DNA of 43,980 bases from the NCBI GenBank assembly GCA_013997645.1, contig PNKB01000022.1:1-43980 (forward strand), read 5' to 3'. Origin of the DNA: Cyanobacteria bacterium PR.3.49. GTDB lineage: Bacteria; Cyanobacteriota; Vampirovibrionia; Obscuribacterales; Obscuribacteraceae. Below, one piece after another: positions 25,265 through 33,581 of the stretch (position 1 is its first letter; each line of letters opens with the position of its first letter). The notes under the pieces are model-generated. The model was not told the origin of the DNA. It ran no database searches and saw only the letters and a program-made list of their open reading frames with translations. Both the position numbers and the translations under genes were made by a program.

Positions 25265-25990
25265 CTAGGGTTTCGAAACCATGTCGTGATCTTCAAGCAT
25301 CTCCGCTTTATTGAACGGCGCATTTTCATCGGTCAGCCAGCGCGTGTAGACAATTGCAGATGCGACAGCGAGTGCCATGTGACAAATAATCGGTCCAATG
25401 AACAAAGGACTGCTAACAGTGCTCAGCCCGACGAAAATCAAATCGAGAACAGCAAGCGGAATGAAGATTGCATTGTCTGTTGCATGCCAGCTTCGCTTCA
25501 TTGCTTCGATCGGACCGCAATTTTGATCGACAATAAAATACGGCACAAGTTGCCACTTCAAAAACAACAGAGCCGCCGGAATGACGAGCCAACCGGTAAG
25601 GCCGATTGCAATCGTGCTGAGAGACAGCGCAACAAGACCTGACAGCATCTGCCCGGGACTACACAGCACGTCGCTCATTTTTGTGGGGATGCCGCGGGTG
25701 ATTTTCAGCGCAATCTTTGCCCAGCCGGCCCAAAAGCCGCCGATAGTAAGAACTCCGACAAGAAGTCCAATCAAAGAAAATGGGCCGCCTTTAGGGAAGT
25801 TGAGCAAGAACTTGTCGACACCCCAACCTGCAGCAGACAGAATGCAAGTTAGTAAAACCGGTCCGCCCAGGGTTAAAAACCACCCGATGAACAACGGGAA
25901 AAACTGTTTGACGGTTAAAACCCACGAATCTTTGAGTGTTTCCAGCGCGTAAAACGAATTTTCTTTGACCGTTGCAACTTCGAATTTCAT
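25265..25990 (-). CDS. Polytopic membrane protein, family uncertain
   Basis: This 241-residue protein has about five or six hydrophobic segments, including FFPLFIGWFLTLGGPVLL, FSLIGLLVGVLTIGGFWAGW, LVALSLSTIAIGLTGWLVI and IICHMALAVASAIVY. The segment VDQNCGPIEAMKRSWHAT between helices resembles the 'EALRRSW' loop of DUF975/YciC-like membrane proteins, whose function is generally unknown. GGGAG precedes the ATG by about six bases. It is divergent from the hydrolase at 26204 and probably heads a two-gene unit with the gene at 24851. Confidence 0.65.
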   Translation of the reverse strand: MKFEVATVKENSFYALETLKDSWVLTVKQFFPLFIGWFLTLGGPVLLTCILSAAGWGVDKFLLNFPKGGPFSLIGLLVGVLTIGGFWAGWAKIALKITRGIPTKMSDVLCSPGQMLSGLVALSLSTIAIGLTGWLVIPAALLFLKWQLVPYFIVDQNCGPIEAMKRSWHATDNAIFIPLAVLDLIFVGLSTVSSPLFIGPIICHMALAVASAIVYTRWLTDENAPFNKAEMLEDHDMVSKP

Positions 25991-26203
25991 GCCGGCTCCC
26001 GGGTTAACTCAGCCATAGGCTCAACTATACCCCCTCAAATACCGCCACGTTATCAAGCACCAAATGAATTAGCCTTTGCGCACTGCCAGCGTTTTTGCCA
26101 AACTGTGTTTAACATTCATCTTGATAAAACGCGCTACGCTAACGATTGACGGCTGAAAGTCCCGGGCGCGGCGCGCTCTCGACTATTTTATGGACGGTTT
26201 CAA

Positions 26204-27295
26204 ATGACAAGAAAAGGCGTTAAGCGAATCACGGCGGCTCTTTTGAGCCTTTTTGCCATCCCCACATTGCAGCTTTCCGGCAATGCAGCAGAGTTCACCA
26301 TTCCGTCCCAAATGACCGACACGGTCAGCCCAGACGTTTTGTCCAAATTTACGTACAAAGAAGATGGCGAGTTCACTGCCGCTTCCGGTTTGCCCACCTA
26401 CGAATGGTTGCCTGCCGGAAAAGAGCCGGAAGCCGTCATCATCGGTATTCACGGACTGACATTGCATGGACGCCGCTACCGCGTACTGGCACGCACCATG
26501 GCACTTTCCGGCATCGCATTTATCTCTTTTGACATGCGAGGTTTCGGACGCTGCAATTACGACACCGAAAACAAATTCAGCACCCCAACTGAAAATCGGC
26601 ACAAAGTGTCGCACCAAAAAAGCTACGAAGAGATTGTCAAACTGACTCAGGCGGTCAAGACGAAGTATGCAGGCAAGCCGGTCGTATTGCTTGGCGAAAG
26701 CCTTGGCTGCACTTTCTGCATAAAAATCGCCGGTGAAAACCCGTCGCTGGCAGATGGACTCGTCCTCTCAGCCCCGGCTGTAAAGGTCAACCCTAAAATG
26801 TACATCTCCCCGTCCGACATCAAAGCTGGTCTGGCGTCTCTTATTAGCAAGGGTCACAAGGTAAAACTGCACGGCTTCCTGACAAAATTGGTTTGCCCGC
26901 GCAAAGAAGTTGTCGATGAGCTGCTCAGCGATCCGCTCATGACCACAGAACTCTCGCTTGGAGAATTGATTTCCACAGATGAGTTCGTGGAAAAAACAGC
27001 CAAGCTCGGCAAGCTCTTGGGCGAACATTTGCCGCTTCTGATTATTCAAGGGAGCATCGACGGTTGCGTCGCGCCTGTTCATGTCACAGACTTGATGATG
27101 AACATCCCGTCCGACGATCAAACTTTGTGCTGGAGAGGAAAGCAAGGACACCTTCAACTTGAAACATCATTCGTGCGCGCAACAACCATAGACGCCCTCG
27201 GTGACTGGATCGAAGATCACAGCCCGTCTGGCAAGGACAGAGTGGCAGTTCTGAAAAAGAGCGTCGAGGACGTGGGCGGGCGACTCGTTCAATAA
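26204..27295 (+). CDS. Secreted alpha/beta hydrolase (serine aminopeptidase S33 / monoacylglycerol lipase-like)
   Basis: The N-terminus (KRITAALLSLFAIPTLQLSG-NAA) looks like a signal peptide. The hydrolase has the oxyanion-hole strand VIIGIHGLTLHGRRY, then FDMRGFGRC, the nucleophile elbow GESLG with Ser166, Asp286 in IIQGSIDGCVAP, and His316 in GKQGHLQLE. This arrangement is typical of lysophospholipase/monoacylglycerol lipase-type enzymes. The 'lid' region includes several Lys and Cys. The length is 363 residues, with an extra Lys-rich C-terminal tail. The kinase-like gene starts 23 bp downstream on the same strand and is probably co-transcribed. The substrate is unknown. Confidence 0.82.
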   Translation: MTRKGVKRITAALLSLFAIPTLQLSGNAAEFTIPSQMTDTVSPDVLSKFTYKEDGEFTAASGLPTYEWLPAGKEPEAVIIGIHGLTLHGRRYRVLARTMALSGIAFISFDMRGFGRCNYDTENKFSTPTENRHKVSHQKSYEEIVKLTQAVKTKYAGKPVVLLGESLGCTFCIKIAGENPSLADGLVLSAPAVKVNPKMYISPSDIKAGLASLISKGHKVKLHGFLTKLVCPRKEVVDELLSDPLMTTELSLGELISTDEFVEKTAKLGKLLGEHLPLLIIQGSIDGCVAPVHVTDLMMNIPSDDQTLCWRGKQGHLQLETSFVRATTIDALGDWIEDHSPSGKDRVAVLKKSVEDVGGRLVQ

Positions 27296-27318
27296 CCTTA
27301 AAAACGCGGAGTTCGTGA

Positions 27319-29409
27319 GTGCCGGACAAAACTCCTCAAAAGAAATTGAAGACCTCAGAAACTCCCGAACTGATTGTGGAGCCGGAGTCGCTCGAGCTGG
27401 CAACTGCCTCACAGACTTTACCGCTCGGAACGATAATCTCCGAAAAGTACAGGGTCGTTGAATGTATAAGCAGCGGTGATGAACGCGTTGTTTACAAGGT
27501 CGAGCACCTGTTCGTCAATAAAACGCTCGCCCTTAAGATGCTTACCGGTGAAATCAATTCAGCTCGCCGGGAGCGTTTCCTCGCTGAAGCCAAAATGGCC
27601 TCGCTGGTCGATAGCCCGAATATAGCCCGCGCGAGCGACACAGGAATTTTCGGCGAACAACCTTTTTACGTCATGGACTTTGCTGAAGGAGAGTCGCTGG
27701 CGGATTATTTGAAGCGCTGCGGCAGACTCACTTACGACGATATCTTTTCCGTTTTTATTCCTCTGGCAACTGTATTGCAAGAGCTGCATGATGCGGGCGT
27801 TGTTCATTGCGGTGTCATGCCTAGCAACATCATGCTGGTGGGCAAACAAGGGAATTGGCAGAGCAGATTGATTGGGTTTGGTGTGGCAAAAAAGCTTGAA
27901 AATAGTCAAGCCAGTCCGACCAACTTGAAGAGATACACCGGCAGCTTTCACTATCTCAGCCCCGAACAGTGCAGCGGCAGAAGAGTAGATGCACGAACCG
28001 ATGTCTACTCGCTGGGTTGCAGTTTGTTTGAAGCGATCACGGCGCGCCCGCCCTTCTGCGGTGAGTCGAATGAGGCGATTCGGAAAAAACATCTCAGTGA
28101 TGAACCACCGACACTAAAAGAAGCATCGCTCGGGCGAGACTTTCCGATGGAACTCGAACAGACGGTGCGAGGCATGTTGGTAAAAGATCCGCAACTGCGC
28201 ACCGAATCTGCACGACAAGTTGCGGAAACATTGATGAGATGTAAGCTGAGCGGGCAATTAAGAATCAGGTCAAAGCCGACGGAAAAAGCTAAAGCGGCTG
28301 CGTTTGAGAAAAAACTTCTGATACTGGGTTTGGTATCAGCCTTGGCGTTAGGAGTATTATTCTTTCTCTGGATTAAGGTCAACGAACCGCGCCCTATCTT
28401 GACCAAAACCGAAGCGGACTATTTGTCGCATCCCGGCTCATTGCGCGCTGATCCAGACAGCATAATGTCTTCTGTGGAAGTGCGCAGCATTGAACGCGGA
28501 ACCCGAGGTCGCAGCGCAACGCGACTCAGAAACCAACGCGCTTATGAGTATGAAGCATTCAAACCAGATACAACGACCGCATCTTTTTTGCAGAAAGTTG
28601 AAGATCAAGACGGAAAGCAACTGCGCACCTACAAGTTTCCAGATGAAGGCATTGGACATATTCAAGATATAAGCGCAACAATCATGACTGCAAGGGGCGA
28701 ACTCAAATGGATCTGGCGCGGTCCTCTTACTTTTACTCCCATTCATGATGCGCTTCTTCGCTATCCAAATTTGTTTCGCCGATTTAAGACCGATGAAATT
28801 GGCTCGATACTATTCAGAGGCTGTTCCGGTTTGACGGATGAGACTTTCGCGCAACTGGCCAACTACAAAAATCTCGAGCATCTTTCGTTCGAGCAAGTAG
28901 AGCTCGGCAATGCCGCGCTAGTACGACTGGAGAAACTGCCCAAGTTGAATTCACTTGATCTGCTTTCAACCAGCGTAAGCGCTGGAGGTTTGGAGCAGTT
29001 CTCGATATTGCCTCAACTAAAGCGATTGGCGCTTGGCGAAATGATGGACGTAGACCACATCTTGAAGGCGCTTCATCGATCAAAAAATCTTGAATACTTA
29101 GAATTGCGCAACTGCAAAAACCTCACTCAAAAAGACATTGAAGTAATTGCCGCGTTTCCCAACCTGAAAAAGTTCGTGATGCGCACATTCTGGCCAGTCG
29201 ACGCCAGCCTCCTCAACGGACTGGCTGCATCCAAATCACTGCGCGAATTGGACATAAGCAAAACATCTTTTGGAGAGGCCGGGCTCAAAGGGCTGGGCAC
29301 ATTCAAGAACCTGAAAATTCTCGAAGTCTCCAAAGATGATGTAGACGTCGAGTTAAGAAAGAAGTTTGAAAAGGCCATGCCAAACACTTACATCAGATAC
29401 AACAACTGA
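27319..29409 (+). CDS. Membrane kinase-like protein (predicted pseudokinase) with LRR-like ectodomain
   Basis: Residues 44-310 have the fold of a bacterial PknB-type Ser/Thr kinase. Visible are YRVVECISSGDERVVYK (a poor glycine loop), Lys73 in LALKML, Glu90 in the C-helix, and LSPEQCSGRRVDARTDVYSLGCSLFEA. However the catalytic loop reads VVHCGVMPSNIML in place of HRDLKPSN, so the base Asp is Gly165 and the catalytic-loop Lys is Met167. The DFG motif reads GFG (Gly186). Phosphotransfer is therefore unlikely. One membrane span lies at about 332-354. A C-terminal domain with leucine-rich-repeat-like units follows (KNLEHLSFEQVELG, LPKLNSLDLLSTSVS, KNLEYLELRNCKNLT, KNLKILEVSK). The start is GTG with GCGGAG upstream. 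A sensor that signals by binding rather than catalysis is a reasonable inference. Confidence 0.85.
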   Translation: MPDKTPQKKLKTSETPELIVEPESLELATASQTLPLGTIISEKYRVVECISSGDERVVYKVEHLFVNKTLALKMLTGEINSARRERFLAEAKMASLVDSPNIARASDTGIFGEQPFYVMDFAEGESLADYLKRCGRLTYDDIFSVFIPLATVLQELHDAGVVHCGVMPSNIMLVGKQGNWQSRLIGFGVAKKLENSQASPTNLKRYTGSFHYLSPEQCSGRRVDARTDVYSLGCSLFEAITARPPFCGESNEAIRKKHLSDEPPTLKEASLGRDFPMELEQTVRGMLVKDPQLRTESARQVAETLMRCKLSGQLRIRSKPTEKAKAAAFEKKLLILGLVSALALGVLFFLWIKVNEPRPILTKTEADYLSHPGSLRADPDSIMSSVEVRSIERGTRGRSATRLRNQRAYEYEAFKPDTTTASFLQKVEDQDGKQLRTYKFPDEGIGHIQDISATIMTARGELKWIWRGPLTFTPIHDALLRYPNLFRRFKTDEIGSILFRGCSGLTDETFAQLANYKNLEHLSFEQVELGNAALVRLEKLPKLNSLDLLSTSVSAGGLEQFSILPQLKRLALGEMMDVDHILKALHRSKNLEYLELRNCKNLTQKDIEVIAAFPNLKKFVMRTFWPVDASLLNGLAASKSLRELDISKTSFGEAGLKGLGTFKNLKILEVSKDDVDVELRKKFEKAMPNTYIRYNN

Positions 29410-29434
29410 TGCCGGCTTTTTCGTATGAGGAAAT

Positions 29435-29587
29435 TTAGTGTCCGCCGCCGCCTGCAGTAACTTCGGGCGCATCCACCTTGTATGTGGTCATGGCGAAGAC
29501 GCCGATGCCGAACACCACCATCGCGAAACAGACGAAAAAGAAAGTCAACCAGCCTTGGGCGGGGTCGCGATGTCCGGGTGCGCTCAT
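29435..29587 (-). CDS. 50-aa single-span membrane protein
   Basis: ATG 29587 is preceded by AGGAG (CTCCT at 29596-29600 on the plus strand) with an eight-base spacer, a clearly better start than the upstream in-frame codons. The product has a polar N-terminus (MSAPGHRDPAQG), one long hydrophobic helix (WLTFFFVCFAMVVFGIGVFA) and a short end with Gly-rich tail and terminal His. The form is that of a small subunit of a membrane complex, perhaps respiratory, but I cannot assign it. It is convergent with the kinase-like gene, 25 bp apart. Confidence 0.65.
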   Translation of the reverse strand: MSAPGHRDPAQGWLTFFFVCFAMVVFGIGVFAMTTYKVDAPEVTAGGGGH

Positions 29588-29696
29588 CAAAATAACTCCT
29601 AAAAACTGTTGCTGCAGCAAACAACTTGATTATATGGCGAACAGCCGAAAACAGCATCCCTGACTACGTTCTTTTGCATAACTTATGACTTACCGC

Positions 29697-29724
29697 TTGA
29701 CAATTAATCATTTTTGCGGATAAC
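29697..29724 (+). promoter_or_regulatory. Promoter upstream of the MFS gene
   Basis: A perfect -35 TTGACA (29697-29702) and GATAAC (29719-29724, four of six) are separated by 16 bp. The start codon is 65 bp downstream and no other gene lies between. Confidence 0.5.
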
Positions 29725-29789
29725 CGGCTGGTCTTCTCGTCGGCTCTTGGCTACCTTGTTGAACGCGAGGAAAAGCTGGAGAAATAAAT

Positions 29790-31181
29790 ATGGCGTCAAG
29801 CACTATGCGAGACCACGGCGTCCTATTGGTTAAATCACGCGGCACGTATCTTCCCACTCTAATTGCAACCTGGCTCGGCGAATGCTTCGACGCCATGGAT
29901 GCGACCATCTATTTCATTGCCATGTATCCGGCGGTGAGCCAATTGCTGGCTACCAAGGACGCAGTGCAAATCGGCTGGCACGGTTCGACCATACTGTTCT
30001 GCTTTATGGTCGGATGGGCGATCGGCAGCGTAGTGTTTGGTTATGTGGCTGACAAGCTCGGGCGGAAGAACACTCTTTGCCTGACAATCCTTCTCTATGC
30101 GCTGGCATGCGGTGCTTGCGCCCTCGTGCAAACGACCTGGCAATTGGCACTCTGCCGATTTGCAGTCGGTCTGGGTATCGGCGGCGAGATTGCTTTAGGC
30201 GCGGTCATGTTGGGTGAAACATCCAAACCGGGCAAGCAACGAGCCTGGTCGATGGCGGCTTTAGGGACATCTTTCGGCGTCGGCTGCATGCTCTGCGGAC
30301 TGTTCAACTTCGGAACAGGCGAGCTGGGTTGGCGATATCTCTTCGCAGTCGGCATCATCCCGGCGCTAATCACTCTATACATTCGTTTTAAAATCTCAGA
30401 GCCGGAATGCTTTGAAGAACTGCAGAAGCAACGCTATGACTTGCAAAACGTGCCAAAAATCTTGTTGAAACGTCACGAGCGCGACATTATGGCTAATCCA
30501 TTTAAATTGGCATTCGACAAAAGAAACCGGCGCTCCGTCATTGTCGTGACATTGCTGGCTACTTCGGCAATTGTCGGCTACTGGGCGGGGGTTTCTTGGA
30601 TGCCTGCTTGGATAAACCAATTGACCGGGCATGAGGCCGTGGCAGAGCGGAGTACAGCGACACTCTGCATGAGCATCGGCGGCTTCCTGGGCGCGCTCTT
30701 GCTTCCGATCATGGTGACAAGCTTCCGCTATAGTACTGTTTTCAAAATCGGATTTGTCGGCTCTTTGATTGCAGCGGTAGGGACTTTCCTCTGTGTAAAA
30801 ACCTACGGACCGTCCGTGAATTACTGCGCGTTTGCAGTCGGTGTAATGACATACATTCCATTTATTGCGTTGCAAATTTACGTAGTGGATGAATTCAAAA
30901 CGGAATTGCGAGGCACCGCTGCTGGTATCGCCTGGAGTTTTGGCCGAGTAATCGCCGGACTTGCAGCACTGATGACCGCGCCTCTAATCGCCTTCTTCGG
31001 AGGATCATACGGAACCGCTGCAGCGTGCGTCTCTCTCATCTACTTGCTTGGTCTTGCCTGCGCATTCTTTGTGCGGCAACCCTCTGTACACACGGAACAT
31101 CATGACAGAAGAAAACCGAGAGCAGCTCATGCTGGCGTCCCCGAGCCTATCGCGATCGCAGTACAGACAGGACAGCGCTAG
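29790..31181 (+). CDS. MFS transporter, sugar/aromatic-acid symporter type
   Basis: This is a twelve-span major facilitator protein of 463 residues. The loop 2-3 signature is GYVADKLGRKN, and the span 4-5 region has LCRFAVGLGIGGEIALGAV, a pattern common in the metabolite:H+ symporter and aromatic acid transporter sub-families. An amphipathic loop of about 60 residues after span 6 carries LKRHERDIMANP. The C-terminus is a hydrophilic tail of about 35 residues rich in His, Arg and Ala. GGAG at 29777-29780 precedes the ATG by nine bases. The substrate cannot be deduced. It ends two bases before the stop of the convergent gene at 31184. Confidence 0.88.
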   Translation: MASSTMRDHGVLLVKSRGTYLPTLIATWLGECFDAMDATIYFIAMYPAVSQLLATKDAVQIGWHGSTILFCFMVGWAIGSVVFGYVADKLGRKNTLCLTILLYALACGACALVQTTWQLALCRFAVGLGIGGEIALGAVMLGETSKPGKQRAWSMAALGTSFGVGCMLCGLFNFGTGELGWRYLFAVGIIPALITLYIRFKISEPECFEELQKQRYDLQNVPKILLKRHERDIMANPFKLAFDKRNRRSVIVVTLLATSAIVGYWAGVSWMPAWINQLTGHEAVAERSTATLCMSIGGFLGALLLPIMVTSFRYSTVFKIGFVGSLIAAVGTFLCVKTYGPSVNYCAFAVGVMTYIPFIALQIYVVDEFKTELRGTAAGIAWSFGRVIAGLAALMTAPLIAFFGGSYGTAAACVSLIYLLGLACAFFVRQPSVHTEHHDRRKPRAAHAGVPEPIAIAVQTGQR

Positions 31182-31183
31182 AC

Positions 31184-33454
31184 TCACTTTCCTTCAATTA
31201 GTGGAACGTCTTTTTCTGATTCGGGCTCAGGTATTCGAGAAAATGCCTGATAGATAAGTGCTGTCGCTTCGAAGAGATTGCCCTGCGCTACTTTCAGCTC
31301 AGCCAGTTGCACGCGCAAACAATTTTTCTGTTCTTGATTTTGGAACTCGCCGCTCAATGCCAATTCAAGCTTTTCAGCAGCGCATTGCCAATTACTTTCC
31401 GCCATCCATGCCGTTTTAAATCGCTCTGTCAAATGATTAAATGCCCTTGCACGCAAACGATTTGTGTGAGGAAAGAGCATATTGGAAATCTTTTCAGCGA
31501 ATGTCAACTTGTGTCGCTTCAAAAGCTGAAGACAGATCTGTAGCAGTGAATAGTACGACTCATCAACATTGATTGATTTTCCATCTTTCTCCAACACTTT
31601 TGAAAAATCATTCCAGTTTTGCTCCAAACAAAGTTTCTCCAGCTTTAAAAGAGTCGTGATTGACTTGGACTTCAACCATGCGCCTTTCTGAATGAATTTG
31701 CGCTCGGCGGCCGCTTCGCTCTCGTAGTTTTCAACAAACGAACATAACGAAAGAATATCTTTGGTTTCCTCGAGAGCTTTGCCATACTCGTTGGAGCTCT
31801 GCGTCGACAGTAACAGCACCGACAGTAGTTCATTTCTTCGATCTTGGTCATCTACAATCGATACGATTCGTTTGATGTGAAACTTCAAACGCATCTTAAG
31901 GTAATCGTCGCAAGCAAATTTATGACTCTGTTCAATTAGTGACTTCGCCACAGACTGCAATTGATTCAGCTTTGTTTCTTGCAGAAGCCACAACATTTCT
32001 CCCACTTCACGCCTGGTATCACCAACGGTATCGGCATAAAACCACAGCAGCTCTCTCATGACGCTTTCAGCCTGCGCAGCTTGCCCTCTGTCCATTTCGT
32101 CGAGCGCCACTGTAGCAAGCATGGCTACAAATTCTGCCGCTTCTTTCGTCTTACTGGACTGCGCGCCCAGGAAAGTTTCTTCGAACTTGAATCGTCCGGC
32201 TTGAAGAGCATTAAAGAATCCAATTGCCGATTGGACTTGTCTGGTTACAGGATGATAAGCGCCGAACTTCTCCGCCAATCTTCTCTGCAACACTTCACAA
32301 TACGCAGCTCCCTCGGGCAAGCTATCATTCGAGCGCCAGAGGCAGATCAAACGCCAAAGCGTAATTCCTAAGCTTATGTCCAGACCAATCTGTTTTTCAC
32401 GTTTCGCAAGAACAGACTCTTCAATAATGGTAAGAACGGACAGCAAATTCCTTCGCTCATCTGCGCTCCCCACAGCAGCCAAAACCTTCCTTAAGATATA
32501 GGGTGAGATATCCACACTGCCGTCAGCAACAATTTCACTCAGTCGTTTTAAATCGTCATCCGTTGGTTGCTCCGGAAAGCACTCGGTTTTAACTTCAATC
32601 AACTCAGCAATCCGGTGGGCAGTTTCTGCTGACCGCACTCCGAACATTTTTATCGATGCTTCAACAAGCTCTTCAGCCTTGGACAGTTTGCTGAGTCCTC
32701 GAACGTCCGTAGCCGGTTCACTTTCAACAAGTTCATGAGACCTGGAATCGAAAATCTCTTGCTCCGAACCTTGCTCCTGAGATTGCTCCGGCCACGGAAT
32801 CTGCACGGGTTCGCTTGATTGTTCGGGCTTCGCAGTTTTCTGCTGTGCCTTATACTCCTTCCATGATTTTATCCGCTGCTCGGCTGCATCAATGGCTCCC
32901 AGCGTTTGCTCCTCCGACTTCTGAATGTCGTCGCGGACCCGACCGGCCCGAATTGCTCTGTCTATTGAAAGCGCCACACCGCGGAAGTCGCCTTCGAATT
33001 CGGAGCAGCGCTTCAGTGTCAGAGATTCTTCAAATACGCGAGAAAATTCCAGCAATCCGGTCAGCGCACAGGATAAGCGCTGTTCGGCAACCGCTTCTAG
33101 TATCACCGCCAATGGAATGCGCAGGATTAGTTTCAGCCTTGCTTCATTTAAATCGAATTCGTCTTCCTTCAAAGATTTGACGACGTGGCAAACGATTCTG
33201 CAAACGCTCAATCGCTCCTCTGGTTTTAATTCGACCGTTTTGTTCAAAAGCCATTCGCAGGTGTCAAAAAGCTCGCGAACGCCGTCTCGGCGGGCATAGT
33301 GATCCAGAAGGCACAGATACATTCCTATACCAGCGCAAAACTGTCCCTCTTCCATCTCCACATACGCCCGGCGCCACGCCCGATCGGCAGGCCATTTTCG
33401 AGCCTGCACATAGGCTCGCTCCATGCTGGTAGTGGGGACGAAATCTTCCGGCAC
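31184..33454 (-). CDS. Large alpha-helical repeat protein, function unknown
   Basis: I do not recognise this family. The protein is almost wholly helical and reads like degenerate TPR/HEAT-type repeats on both sides of a polar Gln/Glu/Pro-rich linker (near residues 205-245, KPEQSSEPVQIPWPEQSQ). It lacks a signal peptide and is probably cytoplasmic. The preferred start is GTG 33454, because AGGTGAT on the minus strand precedes it at normal spacing. GTG 33463 and ATG 33424 are alternatives. The final repeat region (CLRVQLAELKVAQGNLFEATALIYQAF) is the best TPR-like unit. It is divergent from the metallopeptidase gene with about 127 bp between. Confidence 0.65.
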   Translation of the reverse strand: MPEDFVPTTSMERAYVQARKWPADRAWRRAYVEMEEGQFCAGIGMYLCLLDHYARRDGVRELFDTCEWLLNKTVELKPEERLSVCRIVCHVVKSLKEDEFDLNEARLKLILRIPLAVILEAVAEQRLSCALTGLLEFSRVFEESLTLKRCSEFEGDFRGVALSIDRAIRAGRVRDDIQKSEEQTLGAIDAAEQRIKSWKEYKAQQKTAKPEQSSEPVQIPWPEQSQEQGSEQEIFDSRSHELVESEPATDVRGLSKLSKAEELVEASIKMFGVRSAETAHRIAELIEVKTECFPEQPTDDDLKRLSEIVADGSVDISPYILRKVLAAVGSADERRNLLSVLTIIEESVLAKREKQIGLDISLGITLWRLICLWRSNDSLPEGAAYCEVLQRRLAEKFGAYHPVTRQVQSAIGFFNALQAGRFKFEETFLGAQSSKTKEAAEFVAMLATVALDEMDRGQAAQAESVMRELLWFYADTVGDTRREVGEMLWLLQETKLNQLQSVAKSLIEQSHKFACDDYLKMRLKFHIKRIVSIVDDQDRRNELLSVLLLSTQSSNEYGKALEETKDILSLCSFVENYESEAAAERKFIQKGAWLKSKSITTLLKLEKLCLEQNWNDFSKVLEKDGKSINVDESYYSLLQICLQLLKRHKLTFAEKISNMLFPHTNRLRARAFNHLTERFKTAWMAESNWQCAAEKLELALSGEFQNQEQKNCLRVQLAELKVAQGNLFEATALIYQAFSRIPEPESEKDVPLIEGK

Positions 33455-33581
33455 GCCAATCACCTAAAGACCACGACTTTCCCATCCTAACAAAAGAGTC
33501 GAAAACGCGGCAGGTTGGCGCGACACTTTTCTTGCTGTGTGGGGAAGAATTGATCTACGAGCCATCGAGAGGACCACCCTT

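Noticed and set aside
29697..29711. Exact resemblance of TTGACAATTAATCAT to the E. coli trp promoter -35 region
   Set aside because: This is a chance match over an AT-rich stretch; flanking sequence differs and nothing else suggests vector or E. coli DNA. It was kept only as a generic promoter.
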